Shown here one piece after another: positions 1 through 6,894 of a DNA stretch of 30,548 nucleotides. Both the position numbers and the translations under genes were made by a program. The notes beneath the pieces were generated by a model. The model searched no databases, was not told where the DNA came from, and was given only the letters and a program-made list of their open reading frames with translations. Source of the stretch: an uncultured Lachnospiraceae bacterium (GTDB lineage Bacteria; Bacillota; Clostridia; Lachnospirales; Lachnospiraceae); contig CAKRPS010000030.1 of the NCBI GenBank assembly GCA_934385475.1, forward strand, positions 1-30,548, given 5' to 3'. Each line of letters begins with the position of its first letter. Within the stretch, counting starts at the first letter, position 1.

Positions 1-675
1 TGTATTACGGAATCACCGGCGAGGGAGGAGTTTTTGAAGATTACCAGGACACCGTCCTACCAGTTCACAGATGCCGATGGAAAGAGGAACTTTCAGTGCA
101 ACAATCACAATGCCTTTCTGTCGATGATGCAGGAGGCTGTCTCCGGGAAAACGGGTTTCACAAACAATGCGGGATACTGTTATGTTGGGGCAATCGAGAG
201 TGAGGGGAGGGTCTTTACGGTGGCACTGCTTGCCTGCGGCTGGCCAAACCACAAGACCTATAAGTGGAGTGATATGAAGCAGCTTGCGAGATATGGGATG
301 GAGCATTATGAGTACCGGGACATCTACCAGCCGCAGACCTTTCAGGACATACGTGTGAAGGACAGCTTGTCCGAGGGAGAACGGTCGGTGTTTGAAGAAG
401 GGTATGTGAAGGTCAGGCTGGAGGATAACGGAGAAGACAGTATTTCCTGTCTGCTGTGTGAAGATGACCGGATAGAAGTCAGGGCGGAAGTTAAGAAAAC
501 TTTGGAAGCTCCGGTAGAAGCGGGAGAGCCGGTCGGAAGGGTTTCCTACTATCTGAATGATACACTGATCAGGCAGTATGAGGTCCTGACACAGAATGGG
601 GTGGAAAGGAGAACCTTTGCAAGCGTTCTGGAGTTCTTGACCAGACGATATTTGTGCGCGTTAAAAGTGTATTAA
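1..675 (+). CDS. D-alanyl-D-alanine carboxypeptidase (peptidase S11), 3' part only
   Basis: The reading frame is open from the first base, so the gene starts outside the window; about 224 residues remain. The visible part carries the KTG box of the penicillin-binding fold (SGKTGFTNNAGYC), followed by the usual strand region (VGAIESEGRVFTVALLACG) and a helix before a C-terminal beta-rich domain like that of PBP5/DacF. Family role: a penicillin-sensitive enzyme that removes the terminal D-Ala from peptidoglycan stem peptides outside the membrane. The SxxK and SxN motifs would lie upstream and cannot be seen. The frame ends with TAA; no terminator hairpin follows before the next promoter region. 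I am confident of the family and less sure of the paralogue (DacA/DacF). Confidence 0.85.
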   Translation, partial: CITESPAREEFLKITRTPSYQFTDADGKRNFQCNNHNAFLSMMQEAVSGKTGFTNNAGYCYVGAIESEGRVFTVALLACGWPNHKTYKWSDMKQLARYGMEHYEYRDIYQPQTFQDIRVKDSLSEGERSVFEEGYVKVRLEDNGEDSISCLLCEDDRIEVRAEVKKTLEAPVEAGEPVGRVSYYLNDTLIRQYEVLTQNGVERRTFASVLEFLTRRYLCALKVY

Positions 676-699
676 AAAAGAAGAATTTGGTGATTTTTT

Positions 700-741
700 T
701 TGACAAATTGTCTAGTCGGGCGGCAAAATGTGTGTTATACT
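700..741 (+). promoter_or_regulatory. Probable promoter region of the decarboxylase operon, with two dyads
   Basis: A TTGACA (700-705) lies upstream of a good TATACT (736-741), but they are 30 bp apart, so the two cannot be a standard pair. TTGTCT at 708-713 is 22 bp from TATACT; CAAAAT (724-729) is 18 bp from TTGACA. The exact promoter is therefore uncertain. The inverted repeat GACAA-A-TTGTC (702-712) overlaps the -35 area. A second inverted repeat, GTGTGC-TATG-GCACAC (748-763), sits where transcription from TATACT would start. Both are operator candidates, and the second could form a small 5' hairpin. The leader then holds two copies of ATATTAATTAT (766-776 and 783-793). Confidence 0.45.
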
Positions 742-813
742 ACGTTCGTGTGCTATGGCACACATATATTAATTATGTTTTAATATTAATTATTATAAAT
801 GGAGGGCTGAAAA

Positions 814-2241
814 ATGAGTACTACTTCTCAAGCGAGTCAAAGAATCAACGCTTTACTCGATGAAAACAGTTTCGTTGAGATTGGTGGGCTTGTAACTGCA
901 AGAGCAACCGATTTCAATCTGAAACAGACCGAAACTCCTTCTGACGGTGTTATCACCGGCTACGGAGTGATTGATGGCAATCTTGTGTATGTATACAGCC
1001 AGGATGCTTCTGTGTTAAACGGAACAGTTGGTGAAATGCATGCAAAGAAGATTGCAAACCTCTATGATCTGGCAATGAAAACAGGTGCACCTGTGATCGG
1101 ACTGATCGAGTCTGCCGGACTTAGACTGCAGGAGGCAACAGATGCGCTGAATGCCTTTGGTGAGATCTACATGAAACAGGCACTGGCATCCGGTGTGATT
1201 CCGCAGATTACGGCTGTTTTTGGAAACTGCGGCGGCGGTCTTGCGCTGATTCCGGGAATGACAGACTTTACTTTTATGGAGGAGAAGAGTGCAAAATTAT
1301 TTGTAAACTCTCCCAATGCGCTGGAAGGAAATGAGATTTCCAAATGCGATACATCCGCAGCAGCATTCCAGAGCGAGGAAACAGGCATTGTGGATATGGT
1401 AGCTGACGAAGCATCTATCCTTGCACAGATCAGACAGCTTGTCGCTGTACTTCCTGCCAACAATGCAGAGATCGCACTGGATGACTGTACAGATGATCTG
1501 AACAGAGCATGCACAGACATTGCAAACTGCGTAGGAGATACCTCCGTTGCGTTATCCAGAATCGCAGATGACGGTGTGTTCGTAGAAGTGAAGCAGAACT
1601 ATGCAAAGAGCATGGTAGTAGGCTTTATGAAACTGAACGGTGCTACGGTAGGTGCAGTTGCAAACCGTACAGAAGTATACAATGCAGAAGGGGAAGTAAC
1701 GGACAAGTTCGATGCAGCCCTGACAGCAAGAGGAGCAGAGAAAGCAGCAGAGTTTATCAATTTCTGTGACGCTTTTGATATTCCGGTTCTTTCCCTGACA
1801 AACGTAACAGGATTTGCTGCTACAAAGTGTTCTGAGAAGAGAATGGCCAAGGCAGCGTCCAAGCTTACATACGCTTTCGCAAATGCAACCGTTCCGAAGG
1901 TAAATGTAATTATCGGAAAGGCTTACGGAAGTGCTTATGTAGCAATGAACTCCAAAGCAATCGGAGCAGATATCACAATCGCATGGCCGGATGCAGAGAT
2001 CGGTATGATGGATGCCAAGCTTGCTGCAAAGATTATCTGTGACGGACAGGGAGCAGATGCAATCGACGCATGTGCAAAGGATTACGCAGCACTGCAGAAC
2101 CATGTGACAAGTGCTGCAAGAAGAGGCTATGTAGATCAGATCGCAGAGCCGGTTGACACAAGAAAGTATGTGATCGGCGCATTTGAAATGCTGGCAACAA
2201 AGAGTGAAGGCCGTCCGGAGAAGAAACACGGTACAGTCTAG
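814..2241 (+). CDS. Acyl-CoA carboxyltransferase subunit (methylmalonyl-CoA decarboxylase alpha / transcarboxylase 12S-like)
   Basis: 475 residues spanning the two crotonase-like halves of the carboxyltransferase fold (PF01039 family). N-half signs: DGVITGYGVIDG, then GEMHAKKI (about residues 73-80), ESAGLRLQE and the glycine-rich oxyanion-type motif GNCGGGLALIPG. C-half signs: VTGFAATKCSEKRMAKAASKL, GKAYGSAYVAMNSK, and AWPDAEIGMMD. Such subunits move CO2 between a CoA ester and carboxybiotin. The protein is somewhat shorter at the N-terminus than MmdA/PccB, and its motifs are divergent, so the substrate (malonyl-, methylmalonyl- or another CoA ester) cannot be read from the sequence. A strong GGAGGG RBS precedes the ATG. 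It is the first gene of an operon with OadG-, biotin carrier-, OadB- and OadA-like genes. Codon choice is regular and rich in GCA, as in highly expressed genes here. Confidence 0.85.
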   Translation: MSTTSQASQRINALLDENSFVEIGGLVTARATDFNLKQTETPSDGVITGYGVIDGNLVYVYSQDASVLNGTVGEMHAKKIANLYDLAMKTGAPVIGLIESAGLRLQEATDALNAFGEIYMKQALASGVIPQITAVFGNCGGGLALIPGMTDFTFMEEKSAKLFVNSPNALEGNEISKCDTSAAAFQSEETGIVDMVADEASILAQIRQLVAVLPANNAEIALDDCTDDLNRACTDIANCVGDTSVALSRIADDGVFVEVKQNYAKSMVVGFMKLNGATVGAVANRTEVYNAEGEVTDKFDAALTARGAEKAAEFINFCDAFDIPVLSLTNVTGFAATKCSEKRMAKAASKLTYAFANATVPKVNVIIGKAYGSAYVAMNSKAIGADITIAWPDAEIGMMDAKLAAKIICDGQGADAIDACAKDYAALQNHVTSAARRGYVDQIAEPVDTRKYVIGAFEMLATKSEGRPEKKHGTV

Positions 2242-2258
2242 AAAGGATGATACTTAAT

Positions 2259-2996
2259 ATGAAAAAATTATTGGCGATATTAGGTATGATTACCTGTATG
2301 GTTGGACTGACTGCCTGTGGGCAGAAGGCTGACCAGCCTCTTTCAGAGACGGATGCAAGACTGCTGGAAAGCGGCGTGGCAATGGTAGAGAGCATGAACC
2401 AGATCGTACAGCAGGGTGCGGAGGAACAGTATGTTGACAACGCACCGGTTTACGAAGGAATAAAGAGCTGGAAAGATGCGATGGAAGATATAGGTAATTA
2501 TGAAGGCACTGATGGTGGAACCGTATCGGTTGATGGAGAAGAGATTGTCATCGATGTGAAAGTTCTCGGCTCTGACCATGATGCCAAAGTAGAAATATTG
2601 CTGCAGGGTGACATGACATCTTATGTGGATATCATCAGCATCACCACGAACGTATCCTACTCCATGGGAGAGTTGATGGAAAATGCAGCATTGAATACGA
2701 TTATCGGTATGGGAACCGTATTCGTTGTGCTGATTCTTATCAGCTTTATCATTTCCGGATTCTCACTGATCTCCAAGGCTCAGGCTAAGGGTGGTAAGAA
2801 AGAGAAGAAGGAAGCAGCGGTTGCTGCTGATCCGGTGGTTTCCCAGATCGCTGCAAAGGAAGAGCTTTCTGATGATACAGAACTCGTAGCAGTTATCTCG
2901 GCTGCAATTGCGGCATATGAGGGATCAGGTTCCACGGATGGTTTTGTTGTAAGATCGATCAGAAAATCAAATAAGAGCAAATGGCAGAACGCCTAA
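2259..2996 (+). CDS. oadG: OadG-family gamma subunit with N-terminal lipoprotein domain
   Basis: Start chosen at 2259, 11 nt after GAAAGGA (2241-2247); the in-frame ATG at 2247 lies directly on that Shine-Dalgarno. The 245-residue product begins with a lipoprotein signal (MKKLLAILGMITCMVGLTAC, lipobox LTAC at residues 17-20). An extracytoplasmic region of about 110 residues follows, then one membrane helix (IIGMGTVFVVLILISFIISG) and a charged/Ala-rich cytoplasmic linker. The tail is the classic OadG/Mmd-delta ending (ELVAVISAAIAAYEG...FVVRSIRK). OadG-type subunits hold the peripheral carboxyltransferase and biotin carrier on the OadB pump. Standard OadG proteins have about 80-100 residues; here an exported, lipid-anchored domain is fused in front. 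The function of that domain is unknown. Confidence 0.85.
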   Translation: MKKLLAILGMITCMVGLTACGQKADQPLSETDARLLESGVAMVESMNQIVQQGAEEQYVDNAPVYEGIKSWKDAMEDIGNYEGTDGGTVSVDGEEIVIDVKVLGSDHDAKVEILLQGDMTSYVDIISITTNVSYSMGELMENAALNTIIGMGTVFVVLILISFIISGFSLISKAQAKGGKKEKKEAAVAADPVVSQIAAKEELSDDTELVAVISAAIAAYEGSGSTDGFVVRSIRKSNKSKWQNA

Positions 2997-3012
2997 ATAG
3001 GAGGATAACAAA

Positions 3013-3387
3013 ATGAAAAACTATACAATTACCGTAAACGGCAGCGTATATGATGTAGTAGTGGAAGAAGGAGCAACAAGTGGAGCACCCGTAGCAGCAG
3101 CTCCTGTAGCACCGAAGGCAGCACCCAAGGCAGCACCTGCTGCAGCAGCACCTAAGGCATCCGGAGCAGCTGGAAGCATTAAGGTAGAGGCCGGAGCAGC
3201 TGGAAAGGTATTCAAGATTGAAGCAAGCGTTGGACAGGCAGTTAAGAAGGGTGATGCAGTTGTTATTATTGAAGCTATGAAGATGGAAATTCCTGTAGTA
3301 GCACCGGAAGATGGCACTGTAGCAAGTATCGATGTAGCAGTTGGCGATGCTGTTGAGGCAGGCGCAGTTCTTGCAACATTGAACTAA
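3013..3387 (+). CDS. Biotin carrier protein of the decarboxylase complex
   Basis: 124 residues: a short N-terminal strand ([20 protein letters not shown]), a flexible Ala/Pro/Lys linker (about residues 22-54), and a biotinyl domain with the biotinylation motif EAMKMEI, modified lysine K90. This matches MmdC/GcdC or the 1.3S subunit of transcarboxylase. The swinging biotin would take CO2 from the carboxyltransferase and bring it to the beta subunit for decarboxylation. An AGGAGG RBS lies directly before the ATG, 16 bp after the gamma gene, so the genes are transcribed together. Because neither carboxyltransferase in the operon has its own biotin domain, this carrier probably serves both. Confidence 0.93.
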   Translation: MKNYTITVNGSVYDVVVEEGATSGAPVAAAPVAPKAAPKAAPAAAAPKASGAAGSIKVEAGAAGKVFKIEASVGQAVKKGDAVVIIEAMKMEIPVVAPEDGTVASIDVAVGDAVEAGAVLATLN

Positions 3388-3390
3388 TTC

Positions 3391-3420
3391 TCAGAAAATC
3401 TGTTCAGGACAGAATTCTGA
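3391..3420 (+). other. Intercistronic hairpin between biotin carrier and beta-subunit genes
   Basis: TCAGAA (3391-3396) pairs with TTCTGA (3415-3420), and TCTGT (3399-3403) pairs with ACAGA (3409-3413), around loop TCAGG. No T-tract follows, so it is unlikely to be a full terminator. It could influence mRNA processing or the ratio of soluble to membrane subunits. Confidence 0.35.
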
Positions 3421-3445
3421 ATCAAAACTACAGGAGGTTAAGAAA

Positions 3446-4594
3446 ATGGCTTATATAGCAACCACGCTCGACAATCTGGTTCATCAGACAGCTTTTTTCA
3501 ATCTGACCTGGGGAAACTATGTCATGATTGTTGTAGCGCTTGTATTTTTATATCTGGCTATTGCAAAAGATTTTGAACCACTTCTTTTGGTGCCGATAGC
3601 CTTTGGTATGCTGCTTGTTAATATCTATCCGGATATTATGGCTGCATACGGAGAGGGCGGAGCCGGTGGCGGCTTGCTGTACTACTTCTACAAACTGGAT
3701 GAATGGGCAATCCTTCCGTCCCTGATTTTCATGGGCGTTGGAGCAATGACGGACTTTGGTCCGTTGATCGCTAACCCGAAGAGCTTCCTTCTGGGAGCAG
3801 CAGCTCAGTTTGGTATTTTCGCAGCATATTTCGGTGCGATCGCCATGGGCTTCAACGACAAGGCAGCGGCAGCAATTTCCATCATCGGTGGTGCTGACGG
3901 CCCGACATCTATCTTCCTTGCAGGTAAACTGCAGCAGACGGCTCTTCTCGGACCGATCGCAGTGGCAGCATATTCCTATATGTCACTGGTGCCGATCATC
4001 CAGCCGCCTATTATGAAACTGTTTACTACAGAAAAAGAAAGAAAGATCAAGATGGGACAGCTTCGTCCGGTCAGCAAACTGGAGAAGATTTTATTCCCTA
4101 TCGTTGTTACAATCGTTGTATCCCTGATCCTTCCTACAACAGCACCTTTGATCGGTATGCTGATGCTTGGTAATCTCTTCCGTGAGAGTGGTGTTGTAAG
4201 ACAGCTGACAGATACAGCATCTAACGCTTTGATGTATATCGTAGTTATCATCCTCGGTACATCCGTAGGAGCTACGACCAGCGCAGAGGCATTCCTGAAT
4301 ACGGATACCCTGAAAATTGTTGCACTTGGTCTGATCGCATTTTGCTTTGGTACGGCAGCCGGTGTTCTGTTCGGTAAACTGATGTGCGTGGCAACCAAGG
4401 GTAAGGTAAATCCTCTGATTGGTTCCGCCGGTGTATCTGCGGTTCCTATGGCAGCCAGAGTATCTCAGAAGGTTGGTGCGGAGTCTGATCCGACAAACTT
4501 CCTTTTAATGCACGCAATGGGACCGAACGTTGCCGGAGTTATCGGTACGGCAGTAGCAGCCGGTACCTTTATGGCAGTATTCGGAGTATTCTAA
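3446..4594 (+). CDS. oadB: Sodium-translocating decarboxylase beta subunit (OadB/MmdB/GcdB family)
   Basis: 382-residue, highly hydrophobic protein with many membrane segments. It carries the family signature [16 protein letters not shown]; the Asp at residue 151 corresponds to the essential intramembrane Asp of OadB that takes part in Na+ and proton handling. The C-terminal region ([19 protein letters not shown]) matches the second conserved functional segment with its Asn. Role: decarboxylates carboxybiotin and exports Na+, converting decarboxylation energy into a sodium gradient. The start is well supported by ACAGGAGG and by alignment-like agreement with the family N-terminus. It lies 58 bp after the biotin carrier gene, with a hairpin in the gap. 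Confidence 0.95.
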   Translation: MAYIATTLDNLVHQTAFFNLTWGNYVMIVVALVFLYLAIAKDFEPLLLVPIAFGMLLVNIYPDIMAAYGEGGAGGGLLYYFYKLDEWAILPSLIFMGVGAMTDFGPLIANPKSFLLGAAAQFGIFAAYFGAIAMGFNDKAAAAISIIGGADGPTSIFLAGKLQQTALLGPIAVAAYSYMSLVPIIQPPIMKLFTTEKERKIKMGQLRPVSKLEKILFPIVVTIVVSLILPTTAPLIGMLMLGNLFRESGVVRQLTDTASNALMYIVVIILGTSVGATTSAEAFLNTDTLKIVALGLIAFCFGTAAGVLFGKLMCVATKGKVNPLIGSAGVSAVPMAARVSQKVGAESDPTNFLLMHAMGPNVAGVIGTAVAAGTFMAVFGVF

Positions 4595-4602
4595 AACTTC
4601 TC

Positions 4603-4683
4603 GTAATTATTCAGAACCATGCAAATTTGGCATTTGTTCATAGTTGAAAAGGCGATTTTGCAAATGAGGTTCTGAATAGTTAC
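4603..4683. repeat. Palindromic dispersed repeat, copy A (MITE/REP-like)
   Basis: 81 bp bounded by a 16 bp near-perfect inverted repeat: GTAATTATTCAGAACC (4603-4618) and GGTTCTGAATAGTTAC (4668-4683), one mismatch. Inside are ATGCAAATTTG next to the left end and GATTTTGCAAATG next to the right end, and a small apical hairpin TTCA-TAGT-TGAA (4637-4648). A second copy with the same ends and flanking motifs is at 14141-14231. It fills the gap between the beta-subunit gene and the downstream carboxyltransferase gene. It has no coding capacity. It could be a mobile miniature element or a structured mRNA spacer. Confidence 0.75.
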
Positions 4684-4728
4684 ATTTTATCTAAATTAAG
4701 ATATCGTAAAAATATGGAGGATAATAAA

Positions 4729-6162
4729 ATGGCAGAACAGGTTAAAAAACCGATTGGAATCATGGAAACCGTTCTTCGTGATGCACACCAGTCTTTGATC
4801 GCTACAAGAATGCCTACCGAGATAATGCTCCCGATCATCGGCAAGATGGACAAGGTAGGTTACCACGCAGTAGAGTGTTGGGGTGGAGCTACATTTGATG
4901 CTTCCCTTCGTTTCCTTAAGGAAGATCCGTGGGACAGACTTAGAAAACTGAGAGACGGCTTCAAAAATACAAAGCTTCAGATGCTCTTCAGAGGACAGAA
5001 CATCTTAGGATACAGACCTTACGCAGATGACGTTGTATACGCATTCGTAGAGAAGTCTGTTTCAAACGGTATTGACGTAATCCGTATTTTCGACTGCTTA
5101 AATGATCTTCGTAATCTTCAGGCAGCCGTTGATGCAACAAACAAGATCAAGAAGCAGGAAGGCAGAGGAGAGGCACAGGTTGCCCTGTCCTATACCTTAG
5201 GTGATGCTTATACATTAGAGTACTGGGCTGATATGGCTAAGAAGATCGAGGAGATGGGTGCCGATTCTATCTGTATCAAGGATATGGCAGGTCTGCTTGT
5301 TCCTTATAAAGCATCTGAACTGATCAAGACCATGAAGGAGGCAACAAAGCTTCCGATTCAGCTTCATACACACTATACTTCCGGTGTTGCCAGCATGACA
5401 TACCTGAAGGCAGTAGAAGCTGGTGTTGATGTGATCGACTGTGCAATTTCTCCGTTTGCACTTGGTACTTCACAGCCTGCTACAGAAGTTATGGTTGAGA
5501 CCTTCAAGGGAACTCCTTATGATACTGGTTATGACCAGAACTTACTGGCAGAGATCGCAGATTACTTCAGACCTTACAGAGAAGAGTGCCTTGCAAATGG
5601 CCTGATGAGCACCAAGGTTCTTGGCGTAAACATCAAGACTCTGTTATATCAGGTTCCGGGTGGTATGCTTTCCAACATGGTAAGTCAGTTGAAAGAACAG
5701 CATGCTGAGGATAAGTATCAGGATGTATTGGAAGAGATCCCGAGAGTTCGTAAGGACTGTGGTGAGCCTCCGCTGGTTACACCTTCTTCCCAGATCGTTG
5801 GAACACAGGCTGTATTTAACGTACTGATGGGCGAGAGATACAAGATGGCTACCGGCGAGTTCAAGGATCTGCTTCGTGGTAAGTACGGACAGACTGTTAA
5901 GCCGATGAACCAGGAAGTAATCGATAAGGTTATTCCGGGTGAAGAGAGATTTACTTCCCGTTCCGCAGATGCTGCAGGGCTGACCAATGAGATGGATAAG
6001 CTGGAAGCAGAAATGAAAGAATGGAAACAGCAGGATGAGGACGTTCTGTCTTATGCACTGTTCCCGCAGGTTGCTACTGACTACTTCAAGTATCGTCAGG
6101 CACAGCAGGAAAAGGTTGACATGACACAGGCAGACACCAAGAATGGTGCATATCCTGTTTAA
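4729..6162 (+). CDS. oadA: Oxaloacetate decarboxylase alpha / pyruvate carboxylase B-type carboxyltransferase without biotin domain (5S-like)
   Basis: Start chosen at 4729, nine bases after GGAGG (4716-4720); the upstream in-frame ATG at 4714 overlaps that RBS. 477 residues with a TIM-barrel (HMGL-like) domain containing the metal site: RDAHQSL with Asp18 near the start, CIKDMAG with Lys184, and HTHYTSG with His213 and His215. The PYC/OADA conserved domain follows (VPGGMLSNMVSQL, TPSSQIVGTQAVFNVL, GKYGQT). The protein stops before the biotinyl domain present in many OadA proteins, so it resembles transcarboxylase 5S and must use the separate carrier at 3013-3387. Likely reaction: oxaloacetate to pyruvate with CO2 passed to biotin, and possibly the reverse. 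Confidence 0.92.
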   Translation: MAEQVKKPIGIMETVLRDAHQSLIATRMPTEIMLPIIGKMDKVGYHAVECWGGATFDASLRFLKEDPWDRLRKLRDGFKNTKLQMLFRGQNILGYRPYADDVVYAFVEKSVSNGIDVIRIFDCLNDLRNLQAAVDATNKIKKQEGRGEAQVALSYTLGDAYTLEYWADMAKKIEEMGADSICIKDMAGLLVPYKASELIKTMKEATKLPIQLHTHYTSGVASMTYLKAVEAGVDVIDCAISPFALGTSQPATEVMVETFKGTPYDTGYDQNLLAEIADYFRPYREECLANGLMSTKVLGVNIKTLLYQVPGGMLSNMVSQLKEQHAEDKYQDVLEEIPRVRKDCGEPPLVTPSSQIVGTQAVFNVLMGERYKMATGEFKDLLRGKYGQTVKPMNQEVIDKVIPGEERFTSRSADAAGLTNEMDKLEAEMKEWKQQDEDVLSYALFPQVATDYFKYRQAQQEKVDMTQADTKNGAYPV

Positions 6163-6175
6163 TAGAACGAACAGA

Positions 6176-6212
6176 AAAGAGGGAGCAGGCAGATATGCCT
6201 GCTCCCTCTTTC
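6176..6212 (+). terminator. Rho-independent terminator of the decarboxylase operon
   Basis: A perfect 16 bp stem (6176-6191 with 6196-6211) encloses loop GATA. The A-run on the left arm and the T-rich right end give a usable U-tract. It lies 14 bp after the last stop codon of the operon. Confidence 0.9.
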
Positions 6213-6242
6213 TGTGTCGATTTCTGCAGGAATCAAAAGAAG

Positions 6243-6282
6243 TTGACGCGGGTTACATAATATAGTATAATAACACGTGTTA
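6243..6282 (+). promoter_or_regulatory. Consensus promoter with palindromic TetR-type operator
   Basis: TTGACG (6243-6248), a 17 bp spacer and TATAAT (6266-6271) form a near-ideal promoter. The perfect 12 bp palindrome TAACACGTGTTA (6271-6282) overlaps the last base of the -10 box and the expected start point near 6278. That position fits repression by a dimer, most simply the TetR protein encoded 37 bp downstream (autoregulation). The promoter assignment is direct; the regulator is inferred. Confidence 0.8.
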
Positions 6283-6318
6283 CTAGAACGGATTACAGCA
6301 CAGAGAGGTACACAGGAT

Positions 6319-6870
6319 ATGGCAAGAAAGGAAACGATAACAAAACAGGATATTTTGAATGCAGCTTTTGAGATGGCGAGATCAGAAGGGGCATCCCAAA
6401 TCAGCGCCAGAACGCTCGCTGCGAAGGCTGGCTGCTCGACACAGCCCATTTTCCGTGTGTACAAAAACATGGATGAAGTTGTGGGAGAGGTCTTTTTCAG
6501 TGCCATTAAATATTTTGAAAGCTACTATATGGCATTTCCGTCTGCCAGTGACACACCCTTTGTCAATATGGGGCTTGCCTATATTCGTTTCGCGCAGGAG
6601 GAATCCCATCTGTTTCGTCTGTTGTTCCTGTCGGAAAAGCGGTATGGAAAGAGCCTGTATGATATTCTGAACGGAAGCAGCGGGGCAATCGTGAAAGAGA
6701 TCAACAAGGCCAAGATCTATGGCTGTCAAAATCCGAGTGGAATGTTTATGAAGATGTGGATTTTTATACATGGGGCAGCTTCTATGGCACTGACGGGAGA
6801 CTATGATCTCCAGAAGGACGAGACCATCGGGGTATTGGAGCAGTCTTACAACGCATTTCAGAATATGTAG
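6319..6870 (+). CDS. TetR/AcrR-family transcriptional regulator
   Basis: Start taken at the ATG at 6319 (RBS AGAGAGG at 6302-6308). A longer frame beginning with GTG at 6277 would start inside the operator palindrome, at about the transcription start. 183 residues: an N-terminal helix-turn-helix of about 60 residues (TKQDILNAAFEMARSEG, SARTLAAKAGCSTQPIFRVYKNMDEV) and a helical ligand domain. It probably binds the palindrome overlapping its own promoter. The ligand is unknown. It is followed after 24 bp by an RpiR-type regulator and then by housekeeping genes with very short gaps, so its operator may also affect part of that transcript. Confidence 0.88.
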   Translation: MARKETITKQDILNAAFEMARSEGASQISARTLAAKAGCSTQPIFRVYKNMDEVVGEVFFSAIKYFESYYMAFPSASDTPFVNMGLAYIRFAQEESHLFRLLFLSEKRYGKSLYDILNGSSGAIVKEINKAKIYGCQNPSGMFMKMWIFIHGAASMALTGDYDLQKDETIGVLEQSYNAFQNM

Positions 6871-6894
6871 ACGAATAAAGATGGGAATAAGATT

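Noticed and set aside
654..863. 69-codon plus-strand frame bridging the carboxypeptidase and carboxyltransferase genes
   Set aside because: It crosses the promoter zone and the RBS and start of the next gene; the sequence is low-quality and lacks motifs.
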